64,000 nucleotides of DNA from positions 9,037,053 to 9,101,052 of the forward strand of contig OY482850.1 in the NCBI GenBank assembly GCA_960531495.1, in the 5' to 3' direction. A program made the translations under genes and the position numbers. This DNA is from Zeus faber. Taxonomy: Eukaryota; Chordata; Actinopteri; Zeiformes; Zeidae. This document shows positions 23,461 through 36,753 of this stretch, piece after piece (position 1 is the stretch's first letter; the number at the start of each line of letters is the position of its first letter). The notes under the pieces were generated by a model. That model was not told where the DNA came from, made no database searches, and was given only the letters and a program-made list of their open reading frames with translations.

Positions 23461-25454
23461 GTGAGGAAAAGCTTTTCCAACGGAGACACATTCGCACTTT
23501 GTTGCAATTACACTCACACACACACACGCATACACTCACTTCTTGGCTTTCAAATACCACCGTATTAGAGTGTCAGAACAGCGCGAGGAGGCACTCTTAA
23601 GGCAAGGTGTTGAATGTGATAACGTGTCCAATCTCGCTGAAAAAACTCCCGTAAGTTTTAAGATGTCTTTTCTTTAACGATCCACTTCACCTCAGAATAT
23701 ACACTCACAAGTTGAACACTCAGCTTCCAGAGCAAGATCCCCTCGGTCAAAATTCTGTTTAATAAGAATATTTTCGTGTGGGAATTGGGAAGCCAATCCT
23801 TGCTTTCTTAGTTTGGGGCGAAGTTAAACTTTTAACCCCTGGCTTCCAATGTAACCCACCAAAGCCACCAAACTTAGCCAGTGATCAGAGTTCATATCCT
23901 TTCACACTCGAAAGGACACCCTTTGGAATTGGCGACAAAGACGGTGAATAAAATATTCAGCAGCATTGATATTCAAGGTCGCCTGGCACAGATTCACTGT
24001 CCAGACCTCCTGTTGTAGAGGGGTTGGTGGGCGGGGGGGTAGCAGCAGGATGCGTTATGTCAGCTTTTCAGATCCTGCAGAGGGTGCTGAGCCATGACGG
24101 CTGTTTGTTCTGGCAGACCAGGTCAAATCGGGCCCCGACATTGTCCCCGGCTCACTCCACAAACATATTCGACCGTGGGACTTGGATGGAAGACGTTCTC
24201 AAACACCGCCGCCGCCGCCGCATGCACTGGACGGACTTCCGGCTTTTATACGTGAAAGTTATTCATGCAAATCCATGACTTATACAAAGACATGTTACTG
24301 AAATGGTCATTTATTTTATTTTTGTTATTATTTTTATACCATTTTCTGTTTGCCTTTATATTTATATATCTCTCTGGGCTATTAAGTCTTTTTTTAATAT
24401 TATATATTAAATATTACACATTATAATTATAATTATACATTATAAATTCCTCTATAATTTTTTGTGTGTATTATTTTATAATTCTTATTTTTCCGTCTAG
24501 TTGTTATTTTGTTTTCAATTCATCTTGTGTCATCATATTATCTCCCGTCGCCCTTGAATCTGTTGCCACAGAGAGCAAATTAATTATATAAGTGGTAATC
24601 ACTACGCTATCGGCGGTATCAACGGTAAGATCGTTGGCGGCAGAGAAAGCTTATTTTTCATACCTGCTCTGCCAGAAATAATTGTGGTTTTGGCTCCAAG
24701 CTTCCCTGGTGTGTCAGCTGTTTGGCCTGAATGTGTTCCTATGTGTGCCAGCTCCTGCATCTGCCAGAGCTACACCTCCTCTCTGGAGAGTCCAACAGAA
24801 AAAAACCAACCACACGAAACAAAGCGTAACCTACGACGGCGAGTGACCGCGTGGCGGCGGAATACCTGCTCATTCCAGCCATGTTTTGTTTTTTTTAGAA
24901 CTACGATCAGAATCGGAATCCGACAAATATACTAAAATATACAGAATATAGGAAAAGCAACGCTGTGCACAGGTATGGCTATGGGTATAAAATATAAATA
25001 TGGATGAATATGCTGTACAGGATGAATAAATATGTATACAATAATAATATAATAATTACACGATTGTATACATATGATATACATATATTATGGGAAATGA
25101 TAACAATGGAGCTGTATGAGTAATTTATTGCTATGTTATTACCTCATTATTACAATGTCAGCAAAATTATTACAGTATTATTACAGCATAACAATTTACT
25201 GGACAATAATTTTACAAATACAGTTGTAGGGCTGGATGATGTATCGTTATGATATCTATATCGCGATATGAGGCCAAGTCATGTCCACACTACTAATGAT
25301 AGTTTCTCCAATATTTCCTGTGTAAGTGCACCAAGAGTCATCCCCAAATTATTGTCAATTTGTAGATATCCAGCCCCTGTAGAGTTGCTGTCATTTTTTT
25401 TTCTGTTCCGTCCTCCATCACTTCGAATTAACGCTCTCCGTGTCCCCGTGCCAG
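23461..25454. other. tmtc2 intron (large exon to first TPR exon)
   Basis: It contains a short CA repeat (about 23511-23529), a GCC run (24208-24222), an AT-rich stretch around 24300-24560 and a MITE at 25221-25382. No other gene is visible. The acceptor is CCCCGTGCCAG with a modest pyrimidine tract. Confidence 0.8.
25221..25382. mobile_element. short MITE with terminal inverted repeats
   Basis: The left end reads CAGTTGTAGGGCTGGAT and the right end ATCCAGCCCCTGTAG, an imperfect inverted pair. ATATCGCGATAT-like sequence lies inside. Its length is about 160 bases and it has no coding capacity. It ends only about 72 bases before the acceptor of the next tmtc2 exon. The wording GGGCTGGATGAT...ATATCG recalls repeats frequent in fish; the superfamily is not assigned. 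Confidence 0.6.
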
Positions 25455-25569
25455 CGTGGGGCAACCTTGGGAACGTCCTGAAGAACCAGGGCAAGATGGA
25501 CGAGGCGGAGCTGGCGTACCGAAACGCCCTCTACTACCGCAGGAACATGGCTGACATGCTGTATAACCT
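25455..25569 (+). CDS. tmtc2: tmtc2 exon: first visible TPR
   Basis: The exon encodes AWGNLGNVLKNQGKMDEAEL and continues to YYRRNMADMLYNL, a classic TPR with W/L/G/Y/A/A consensus positions. It is entered in phase 1 (G|CG makes Ala) and left in phase 2 (CT|A makes Leu), with donor GTGAGT. TPRs of TMTC proteins face the ER lumen and are thought to handle partners or substrates. Confidence 0.97.
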
Positions 25570-26210
<641 letters not shown>

Positions 26211-26296
26211 AGGTCTGCTGCTACAGGAGAACAACAAGCTCTCTGAGGCTCTCCACTACTACAAGCTGGCCATTGGGAGCCGGCCAACTCTGGCTT
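26211..26296 (+). CDS. tmtc2: tmtc2 exon: second TPR
   Basis: It encodes LGLLLQENNKLSEALHYYKL and then AIGSRPTLA, a complete TPR helix pair matching vertebrate TMTC2 nearly word for word. Phase 2 in, phase 1 out (T|CG makes Ser), donor GTAAGT. Confidence 0.97.
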
Positions 26297-27910
26297 GTAA
26301 GTACGGCTCTTCCTTTTCTTTTATCGACCATCTCCTGCCCATGCTGTTGCTCTGCAACTCTGCCGTGCCCAGGCCACGGCGTTGCGAGGGCCGCAGGGGG
26401 TCAGCGGCTATATGGCCAAATTGACGGCACTCTTCTTCACGAGGCAGATGTGTATTATTACGCAGTTATAGACTCTTACTATGATAGTGTCATGAAATGA
26501 ATGAATAAGACAATGACATTTCTGATTGCGATTATTCGTATGACAGTTAATCGTAAACTACTATTTTATGATCGTGACAGCCCTCGTCAAGTCAACCGTT
26601 TTCCCCCATTAACCTCAACCAGATATTGTATTTGTATTGGTGGTCACTCTTTGTCTTTCCCTCTCATTCGGTCTCTTCCCCTATAATCATCTCAGTTTTC
26701 CGGCATTTCCACGGATGTTGTCGCGCTAGGTCTAGTCGCCGCGTCTACGAGCCTCTTTCCCTGATTAGCAGCGCTCACAGTCCCCGCGGATCACACCATA
26801 AATGAGCTCCCTATTGTTCCAGGCATCAGCCAGTGACGGATAGACACAGAGCCTTTAAATGTCTCTTCCGTTCTTTCCCCAGATTAATTAATAGACCTAA
26901 TCGAAATCGCGGTTTAGACCAGAAAATTTGCATTCGGCACACAATTAGCCAATCTGTTGCAGCCGATAACAAGGTTAATTAATTAGACTGTGTGAGCGGA
27001 GCATGGCGAAGACAGAACGACAAAGCGACAGTGGGAATGTGTTGGTTTTTTATTTTTATTTTTTCATTGTTTTTGACAGGGTTAGGCTGTCACCCGCTGC
27101 CTCTAATGACATGTATCTGGTGCAAATGCTCATGCGATTATTAAAGATGTAGAAGCCATCCCTCTCCCCGGTAAAAAAAACAAAACTAAAAAAACCCAAT
27201 TGATTTTCTCTCTTGACATCGCCTGCGTTGGGAAGCGGTTTGCGGCGGGGCGCTGCAGCTTGAAACGCCAGCTTTTCCCTCCCTGTCTGCTTTTAGGTTC
27301 CAAGGGCGGCGAGCGACGTGAGGTAAAATAATAAATACATAGAAAATGAAAAATCATCTTCTGAAGCTCAGCGCAGGACTCTGTAGCTCAGCGATGCGGT
27401 GTGAAGTCAACATGCACTTCTGAAATAGAAATCCCAAAAGTCCCCTGGACGAGCAGCATGAGGAGCGGTTGTTGTAGATTTAGGGGTACCCGTCAGGGTA
27501 CACCCGGCGGTGGCGGAGGCCCCTTGGACTCCATGGAGTTCCAAACCCCCCCTCATTGAACGCGCATATTTATCAGTGAGTGAGCCCGCGAAATTGATCC
27601 AATATGGAGTCGATTCATTCCACCGTCCTGTCTGGATGGAAGCTAGTTCAGAGAGAAGAGGTCCGCAGAGGCTAGTTACTCTCTGACTGCATTATCGATT
27701 GATTTTCTGTTGTATCTCATCGTGGAGGGAGAATAAGCAGAAAGCCTAGCGATTCCCCGTACACTGGCAAAGGGCACAGAAGAAGTTTCAAAAGCATCAA
27801 GGGTGATCAATCATTGCCCCCACCCCCATGCATTTAATATTTAGCAACATGTCCAAAGTCGTACTATCACCAGTGCACCCTCCCGGACCGCTGTCGTTTG
27901 CTCCCCACAG
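26297..27910. other. tmtc2 intron with possible conserved regulatory block
   Basis: There is no gene and no clear transposon. Around 26870-27020 homeodomain-type TTAATTAAT/TTAATTAATTAG words cluster together with unusually balanced, complex sequence; see the findings. The acceptor is TGCTCCCCACAG. Confidence 0.6.
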
Positions 27911-28095
27911 CGGCCTACTTGAACACGGGCATCATCCTGATGAACCAAGCTCGGCTGGACGAGGCCAAGCGCACCTTTCTCACCTGCGCGGACATTCCCG
28001 ACGAGAACCTGAAGGACCCCCACGCCCACAAGAGCTCCGTCACCAGCTGCCTGTACAACCTGGGCAAGCTCCTCCACGAGCAGGGACACCAGGAG
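27911..28095 (+). CDS. tmtc2: tmtc2 exon: third and start of fourth TPR
   Basis: It encodes SAYLNTGIILMNQARLDEAK, then RTFLTCADIPDENLKDPHAH with the family-specific linker, then KSSVTSCLYNLGKLLHEQGH. The DENLKDPHAHKSSVTSCLYN stretch is diagnostic for TMTC2. Phase 1 in, phase 0 out, donor GTAAGG. Confidence 0.97.
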
Positions 28096-28631
28096 GTAAG
28101 GACAGATATTCGGCCTATCCTACTTGTGAGGACCCCAAATCAACTGCTTTTCCCCAAGACCTTTACGGCGAACCTTCACTTGGCTGCTAATAATGGTGCA
28201 TCGGGACTAATGGAGGATTTGATATATTGATGGTGCACTGGTGAAGGAGAAAGAGAAGGTGCCTCTGACTCTGTTTCCAGCCTCTTTACATTCCCTCGAG
28301 GTCTTTCCTTCCATTTAGGCGTGAGATGCAATTCAGAGGTGAATCGCTAGACCCCTTTGTACCGTAGAGTCAATACGTGACACCGCTTTGGTTTTCCCTA
28401 TGTTTCTTTAATTGCCGTGACACTCGAGGATTGAGCTCTTTCTAACAGGGCTCTCTTTTTACCGGCCTCTCGAGCAACCCCCTCAATTCCATGCTGGGCA
28501 TTCACAGTTCCGGGGGTTCCGGGGCGCAGGGGTGGAACGACGAGTTGCCCCCCCCCCCACCAACCCCCGGACCTCTCTTTGCATCGTGTCTAATACGTAG
28601 CGCCCCCCCACCTCTTTTCTTTCCTCCGTAG
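28096..28631. other. tmtc2 intron, 536 bases
   Basis: Nothing recognised beyond a C run near 28549-28557. The acceptor is TCCTCCGTAG. Confidence 0.9.
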
Positions 28632-28710
28632 GAGGCCCTCTCCGTGTATAAAGAGGCGGTGCAGAAAATGCCGAGGCAATTTGCACCTCAGAGCCTCTAC
28701 AACATGATGG
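28632..28710 (+). CDS. tmtc2: tmtc2 exon: end of fourth TPR
   Basis: It encodes EALSVYKEAVQKMPRQFAPQ followed by SLYNMM, completing the TPR begun in the previous exon and entering the next. Phase 0 in, phase 1 out (G|GA makes Gly), donor GTAAGT. Confidence 0.96.
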
Positions 28711-29507
28711 GTAAGTGCTGGTTTTGTTTTATTCGCGTTGGAAAGGTAAAAGGCCGCTGTCTATTGAAGGCATAGCGATTTTTTCTTAAAAGTTGGATGC
28801 AATCTTTGCCCAAATACGGATGGACTCATTTCAACAAAGGGAAAGTGAATTGGGTTTTCATGCACTTAAGCTTTACCACACTCTATCTCCATCAAGCAGA
28901 CATTTTTCTGCCATGTTTTGTCTAATGGATTTGCACGTATTGATTTCTAATACTATTTTTAAACTTCATTCAATTTTGCTACAGTTGGGTGCACATTTCT
29001 TGCATCCAGCTGACTGCATTGAAGCAGCAGACTGAGCACAGTAACTTTTGCTAAAGATCTGATTTTGATTTTAGTTAAGTTTATTTCTTTCAGTGACATC
29101 TAACCCTAGGCATACTATACAGTAGGAGTCGCAGGTTGCGGCAAAATGGTGAAACACGGGAGTTGGGAAGTCGTTCCATTTTCGGAGTGAGTGTTTCTAA
29201 GCACCGCAGATGATGCACATGACCTGCGCCCTACTGTTTAGCCAGCTTTGAGCAGAATTACAGCTTTGATTGGAAATTAAATAAATAAATAAATAAATAA
29301 ATAGGGTTGCGCAATTTGCTCAGTGAGTTTCATTAGACAGACAAACCTTTCTTTGTGAGTGAAACGTCCGAGTTTCAAAAGCCCACATTGGAAACAGACT
29401 ACGACAACATCCATTCCTAATGAGGTTCTGCTTCGGATTGCACCCAAGGCTGTTGGCGGTCAGAGATTCGCCGATTTCATAGTTGTAAGCAAAGAGCCAC
29501 AATTATT

Positions 29508-29538
<31 letters not shown>

Positions 29539-31988
29539 CTCTTGCAAAGAGCGGTTGGCGGTATTTGTCCGAGAGGTCGAGCTCTCTGTAGAGTGTTTTC
29601 CAGGACAATTATAACCACGCTGGCATCATTAAAGCTGTGAGCCAACAGATGCTGGATTTGAAAATAAATTGTGATTTTCAAGATATAAATCTTCAGTGGC
29701 CACCCTGTAAATGAGTCCTACCAACTGGTTCCACTCGCTCGTTCTGGTCACTCATAAAGCCTGTCCCCCGCTGAGGGTTCTTTTTCTTTTCTTTTTCCTC
29801 TTTGTATGTCTGTCTTCTCTATCTTTTCTCTCTTAGCTTCCCTCTCAATATGAACCTGAAATCCTTACCCAGGCGTAGGCCATACCACCAGCTTTACAGT
29901 TACCTTGGTTCACTTAGTAATGGGCCAAATGCATTTTGACAGAGTTGCAGAGATTATGTCAAAACGTGGCTCCGCTGGTTCTCGGAGGCAGATCTCTGAT
30001 TACCGCGACTCAGTGTGTCGCAGTTTCTGCGCCAAGTGGGTTTGCACATTTGGCACACCTACTCATATTTGTCTCCAGGCCCCGCTCCTGCCGTTTGTCA
30101 GGCTCCGAACGGCGGAAGCTTTCGTCGGGGGTCTGACCCAGGGCAGTAATCTGCGCCCCCGCATGTCCCGCTCCAGCTCTTTCTGGTGGGCTGTGGAATG
30201 TTCCACTCGGAGAGACGGTTTTCAGCCGCTTGGATTCAGTGTCACTCCTAATTGCACGTTGGTATTTGAGTTCATCTCGGACAGAGGTCCACTGAAATGT
30301 AGCGTTCTTTTTTAAAACCCCGAAAAGGGCATTTCAGTAAAATATTCAATAACTTATACTGTATTCATTGGACACTGTATCTGAAAAGCGTCTGAAAAGA
30401 GTATTTTTTGTGAAACTGGCTACTAGTCTGCTCAAGAGCTAATATTGCCCTGTGTACTTTCTTTTTATAGTGTATCTGGCTGTATCTGTTGTTCATTAAG
30501 ATGGCCGACAGATACTGAGCTGATAAGGTGGATGACCCTCCGGTTTCACATCGCAACCGCGAAGCCGAAACCAGGAGGGTGACCCTTCCAAAGATTATAA
30601 AAGGGATATTGTTCTTTAATCCTTTTTTAGTTTGTTCTGCTTTACGTGAGCCGCTGACCGGGAACTCTTTTAAGACAGTTTGATTCTGGGACTTGGGTAT
30701 CGCGGATTTAAAATATCATAATTTGAAACACAAGCTGCAATGACGGATAACATCTTGAACGAATACCTTCTCCAACTTTACAACGGCAAGGAGTTTGCGA
30801 AAGGCGCGAGTCTGAACCGTTGTGAAAGCAGGACAGGGTGGTGGTGGTTTTTGGACTGGATGCCACGTGCGTTCTTATTTTTAGCACATTCAGATGTGTC
30901 ATTACACAGCTGAGTAACCAGAACCCACCTGTGGCTTATCTTCGATACTTATCAGGGAAAGCATTACTCTTCATCCCCGAAGAGTTAAAGTATGACTCGA
31001 CTCTAGTTCAGATAGCGCATTCTTTTATTTTCGGAAATCCCCAAAAACTTGCGACCAGAGGACAGACTTGTTCGCCCCGTTGTACGTTGATGTGAAGTGC
31101 CTGGCACACCCTCAGTTCTTCTCCTTCCCATAATGACAGTTCAAATATTGTTTTGACTGTGTTTTGCCCAATTACAGGCCTGTGATGTCAAAGTCTTGCA
31201 ATAATACAAGTACGAGGGCGACTAGGTCATTGTTTATCCAGGTGTTAGCAGACAGAGGTTCCTTAAACTGATATTGGATGATGTCTGAAAGATCACGGAG
31301 GGTGTTGATGCTTTTGTCTTTTGCTCTCTAGAGAAACTCCAGACAAGACTACCTCTCACATGATCCGCTCCAGAATCGGGTTATTTTTTCCAGCAGTGCT
31401 CCGAGCCTGGTGTAGACCCCGGCCCGTTCCAACACCTAAGAAAACCAAAAGAAAACATCTGAATTGATTGTTTTTATGGTTAGAGGATAGGCTCAGTGTT
31501 TTTACAATATTTCTTGCATGAGCTAGAGCCACACAGGCCACATTTCAACCAATAGTTGACGTTTAGCATGTTTATTGAGGGCTACAGCAGCTGCCCAGTT
31601 TGACTGCTAAAAATGTAACGCCATCATTGAAACTCTTACGCCATTGCAACATGCGTTGCAATCGCATTGCAACTAAAAATATGCTCTGTTATTTGAAAAA
31701 TATGAAAAATATATATGATTTTTTTAAAGTATTGACTCATTGACTCATTATTTTCCTTTAAGATTTCAGTGCATTCATGACAATCAGTAGACATTTGTGC
31801 AGCGATTTGTCAGATTGGGGGCTGGGTAGGTATAGGGTGTCAGACCCCAACTAGAGGGAAGCCAGAGGGGGCTTCCCCATGACCGCAGGTATTATTGGAC
31901 TTCTCACTGGAACAATGGGAAGATGTGTGAGTCCTTAGCCTGTGACACCCTGACCTCTGACCCCTGACCGCTGACTTTCCTGTCACAG
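28711..31988. other. tmtc2 intron, 3.3 kb
   Basis: It holds an AAAT microsatellite at about 29277-29303 and a TA tract at 29511-29536. The open frame at 29905-30315 has no resemblance to a protein family. No transposon was recognised. The acceptor is CTTTCCTGTCACAG. Confidence 0.8.
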
Positions 31989-32110
31989 GAGAGGCCTATG
32001 TGCGGCTGAACAAGCTGGAAGAGGCCGAACACTGGTATCGAGAGTCGCTGAGAGCCAAGCCGGACCACATCCCTGCTCACCTGACCTATGGCAAACTGCT
32101 GGCCATGACG
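31989..32110 (+). CDS. tmtc2: tmtc2 exon: fifth TPR and start of sixth
   Basis: It encodes GEAYVRLNKLEEAEHWYRES, then LRAKPDHIPAHLTYGKLLAM and T. The PDHIPAHLTYGKLLA stretch is typical of TMTC2. Phase 1 in, phase 0 out, donor GTGAGA. Confidence 0.97.
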
Positions 32111-35100
32111 GTGAGATCACTTTTACCCTACTGGACAGCTCACCCCCTCGAGCGCTTTCCACTCTTCACATCATTGTTTTGACCCTTTCTTTTCTGTCAC
32201 TGTTATAACCTCGGCTGTTATAATCAGCTCTATCCAGCTACTTCTCTGAAGAGCTCTAATGTTCGAGTTAGGTTTCGACGGTTAATCGATGGACTGCATG
32301 TGTATGCGTATGTGAGACAGAGAGCGACGGAGAGAGAGAGCAGAAAGCCATTGACGGGGAGTGATCTTACTGAGTTTCTCAGGGTGTCCTCATCCTCCCA
32401 TGGGAGCAGCGCTTCCTGATTGAAACCCATGTCATGGCCGCACTTTGTCTTCGTAAGTAAGTGTGGGGATTGGCACGAGAGTTACAGTTCTGTTGGACAC
32501 AGGAAGGATAGAGGAGCCCGTGGTAAACATCCTCAGCGCTCTACGTGGTCAAATCCACATTCACAATGTTTTCTAGGTCAAATGAGATGATATCATTGCG
32601 GGGCCATATGGACGACCTGTATTTTAATGAGAAAGGAAAGGCCTTTCTGTCTTTCTGCAGAGGGGGGGGGGGGCAGTAGTTTGGCAGCAGTTCACTGAGT
32701 CCCAAAGTTCACGTGGGTGTGGCCATGCCGCAGAGTCATTTTCCAAACAAGCGACAGGTCTAAACTAGAGAGGAGGATCTCCGATAGAGCCCAGGGAGGT
32801 GGCTGCTTCGTACTTAACAGAGAAGGTCAGTTTCGACCGGCAAAAGAACACATGTAAGCCGACTGGAAGAGGGGTTGGTCTCAGAGGTCAAAGGAGGGTT
32901 TTTTTTTTTTTGTTTTTGTTCGCTTTTCAGGCCGACACTCCTTCCTTTCACCGTCCACATCCCGAATAGCAGGACATGTCCTCAGAGGACTAGAGAAGGG
33001 CCTCATTTACAGTCGAGCAACAAAGTCTTTTTTCATTCACTTTTGTATTTATTAGTTCACAGGTAAGAGTTGGCGTGTATCGTAAAATATATCTATGTCG
33101 TGTTGGACCACTCCCACATTGTGGAAACATTTTTAAATGTGACTGTTACTGTCATGAGCTTGCTAAAGGGCTGAACCAGAGAGCTAAAGTGGAGTATTTC
33201 TCTTGGGTGTATTTTATTACCAGGGCCTTTAATACCACCACCTACTCTGAGCGAGGTAGGCCTGTGGTCTTAAATCTTCATTGTGTTTGTCGACTCACAT
33301 CAACTTTACTGTTAGAACATGCTAGACCAATGGTCTGCTTCACGTCAACCTCAGCTGCCACTACAAATAAAAATCCCTGGACAATAGGCTTGGGCGATCG
33401 CGCACAATTCCAATTTCAATTGGAGATTTTATCAGGGAAGGGGGTGCGCGTGCATAGAATGTAATGTAATGGGTCAAATGTGGTCTCCCTGTTCCAGAAG
33501 TGCAGTTTATTATTTACAGGTTATTCACACAAAAACATCTAGTTTTTACTAAATTAAGTCCCATAGCAACGGAAAGCAACTGGGAGACGTGTGATAGTAT
33601 GGATACACAGGTTTTTTAGGGACAGGAAAGAACAAAAAAAATTGTTTCATACATGTAGGAAACCAACTAAAATAAATATCTCTAAAGTAAAAAGGAGTTA
33701 GGAGTCAAAAAGAAACTAAGGAAACAAACTAAATCTAAGTCTTTCTCTATGAGCTTATATTATATATTGCTATAATAACAAGATTTGCTTATAGAGCTCT
33801 GAGAGGAGAGGGCGAGAGCGTCCTCCCTCTCTCTCCCTCTTTGCTCCAGTTTCAGAAACCGGTAAACTGCACTAACACAGTTTTCAATGCTCGGATTTTT
33901 CCTGCCGGATACATTTTGTTTTCAAATGTCTGTCGCCGATGTCAATCGCGATCGACTCCATCCATCGGGACTGGCGATTTAATGGTGAACCTGACCAAGC
34001 CTACGAGACAACACTAATTGCTTTCTGAATAAAAAAGCCCCTGGATATCGATAATTCTCTGAAACCACGCCGTATTAGCAAGCCGGCTCCCGTGGGGTGA
34101 AACAGAACGATTCCTTTCAAGAAGAGTCTTGGGTTGGAAGGGGAAGAAGTGTAGATGGGGCAAAAATTCACTGGACCATGAAAAGAAATTCACTTTATTA
34201 CTTTGGAAAGCGTTATTGATTTGGGAGGAAAGTAGAGTTTGAATCTGCAGCGGTGAGCCCCTCTTTATCTCTGACCATGATGCCTGCAAAGCGTAGCATA
34301 GAGCTCCCCACTATCATCAGAGGGTAAATTATACTATCAGAGAAAAGGCCATAGTTATTTGGACGGCCTTAGAAGCTCTTCATCTTCAAGAAACGACTCC
34401 ACAACTTTGCCTGTTTGTCTACCGACCGCAGCGTTTTAAGCCTGCCCAAGGCCGGTGGAGGATGTTGACTTGTTCAGCCAACTCCACTCTATCTCCACCC
34501 GCTGCTCACCAATTGCATCCGTCCGCACTGCGACCGATGGAGAGGCTGAAATACTGCAAGGGGCGTCAGATCATGGTGGGAGACGTTCGTTGGGATTGGG
34601 ATCGAGTTGGCGGTAGGCAAGCTGAGATGAAGGAGGGGAAGCGGGGGGGAGATAAAGCGATGTGGAGATAAGATTGAGGCGGTGGAGTTTTGCAGGTAGC
34701 GGGGACTAGCCGGCGGTCATATGCAGAGGTTGTGTGGAGGTTGTGGGGGCCAGCTTTGCAGCAGAACCAGGAAAGAAAAGTTATACTGCAGAGATCGCTA
34801 TCATCCCCCTCCCGCCGCCACTGCCGCTGCCTCGCTGACCCCCCGCTGCACCTCCGCTGACACCCCAGGGTTTTGTCCATACGCTGAGGCCTCGGGAAAT
34901 GGGCACACCGGCGGCGATGTTCTTGGGTTGGGGTTGGATTCGGTCATTTAAATGTAATTTCCTCAGCTAATATAATGCAGGTTCTATATACTCCATTTCT
35001 AATCACCAAAGGTCACCACGCAGCCAGTGCTGCATAGAGACTCTAGAGCGTATCCCATGTAACTGAAGTGTTGGAAGTAGAGTGGGACTAACAACCTCAA

Positions 35101-36671
35101 ATGAATCTCAGTGTGTGTTACAGTAATACAGTAGGAAAGACGCTCTACATTTATAGTTTATGGTTTGTCATTCCGGCTCTTCAGATACAGTAAATATTTA
35201 ATTCACTGGCGATATACTTGAAGTCAATGACATATCACTCAGAGGTGATACGGTATGTGCTTAAGCTGACATTTGCTTTTGATTTTAGATTTCTGGGAAT
35301 GTGCATCCACACCTGTCGCTGACATTTTGAGTGAAAACTGACTGTGTATTCAGAAGGAACCTTAATCCAGCCTTATCCTGACCGCTTCAGCCGGCCCGTC
35401 GTGAATATTCTCAGATGTGTCATAATCCAAGTCATCCATCCACTGACAACTGCAAGGCATTTCAGTGTGTGAGCTCTTTTGGCCGGAGTTGCGTTAATAG
35501 GAAAAGGCCAGTGTTATTACAAAACCAGCTGCACATCAAGTGCACACTTCTCTCCGTCTGTGAAGTAAAGTATGAAAACAAACAAATGATGCTTTTCAGA
35601 CATGAACCATTACAGCCCCCTTGGATACCCTCAAATGTATTGAATATAAACTTGGCCCTGGACTGATTTCTGTCCGCATCAAGAGATCTCACACTTAAAT
35701 ATTTATACAAAAGGTTGTGTAGTTATTGGACCATAAGACATTGGGTATGCAAGCCCCCGCCAAGGTATACAGTCATTAATTCTACACTGTTCTGATTGGA
35801 CAGGAGCCCGTTCTTCAGCGACTAATTGTGCTCACTTTGACTACATGGTTGCATTAATTGGCCTAATTTTCTCTCCTGTTGTATATTTGCTTTATTTCCA
35901 GATTCTATCACTCTGGTTGAAGTCTGTTTATCTCTTGTCCATTTCTAATTCTAAATATGCCTTGCCTTCTGGCATAATGTTTATAGGGAAACATAGTAGT
36001 ATAGTATACCTGTCATTGTGTCCCATGTTAGATATTTTTTCAGTGTGTTTGATTGGACATCTGTTCTCAATGTGAGCTATGATTGGCCAAGCCACGTGAC
36101 CTGTGGAACCCCTGGGAATGCTGCGGACCCCCAGGCTTCAGTTTGTCCCTGTGCGAAAGTCCTTACTTTCCTAAAATAGAAGAGAAAGAAGGTCCGCTTC
36201 TCCCTTTACTCACATGCTGTGGATCCCTGCGCGCGCACACACAAACCGGGACACTTTGTCTCCATTTCTGCTTCTCTCGCTTCCAACCCCTCTCTACACC
36301 TCCGCAGGCTCTCCATAGGTTTCTACCGTGTTGCAGCGTGGTCGGGGCCACACACGCGGCCAATCTGCGGTCCTCGTCTATAAGTGTGCCATGAGTGAGC
36401 ACCTCAGTCGGTGCATGGGAGGTCATCGTGTGCCAAGCCTGACATTGTGTACTTGGACTGGATGACACATCATGTCCAAAAGAATAACACCGGCGGTACC
36501 ATGTGTTTCGTGTCTGTTTATTAAGATCTAATGTAACGTCAGGTCTGCGGCTTGGGACGCGTTCAATTAGAACACGGGGACGTATTTCCCGCCAAATGCG
36601 GTCATATTTTCATTGGGCATCCATTTGTAGAGCCATACTGACAATGTCCCCCCCCCCTTCCCTCCCCCCAG
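32111..36671. other. tmtc2 intron, 4.6 kb
   Basis: No gene. A G run lies at 32662-32673 and a T run near 32900. A possible DNA element spans about 33383-34005: TAGGCTTGGGCGATCG at the left and, inverted, CAAGCCTACGAG at the right look like terminal repeats, with little between them that is recognisable. The acceptor is preceded by an unusual run CCCCCCCCTTCCCTCCCCCCAG. Confidence 0.6.
33383..34005. mobile_element. possible non-autonomous DNA element
   Basis: The left side has AATAGGCTTGGGCGATCG. The right side, read in reverse complement, starts CGTAGGCTTGGTCAGG. The shared TAGGCTTGG is short, and internal support is limited to matching GCGATCG/CGCGATCGA words near both ends. It resembles fish elements that begin TAGGCTTGGGCGAT, but the call is tentative. 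Confidence 0.35.
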
Positions 36672-36753
36672 GGGCAAAAGACGGAGGCAGAGAGGTATTT
36701 TCTCAAGGCCATTCAGCTGGACCCGACAAAAGGCAACTGTTACATGCATTATG
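36672..36753 (+). CDS. tmtc2: tmtc2 exon: sixth TPR
   Basis: It encodes GQKTEAERYFLKAIQLDPTK and then GNCYMHY, which continues into the next exon's GQFLLEE. The acceptor is a C-rich tract ending CAG, phase 0 in; the donor is GTAAGT, phase 1 out. Confidence 0.96.

Noticed and set aside
29905-30315. 136-codon open frame in a tmtc2 intron
   Set aside because: No domain, no splice support and no match to the host gene.
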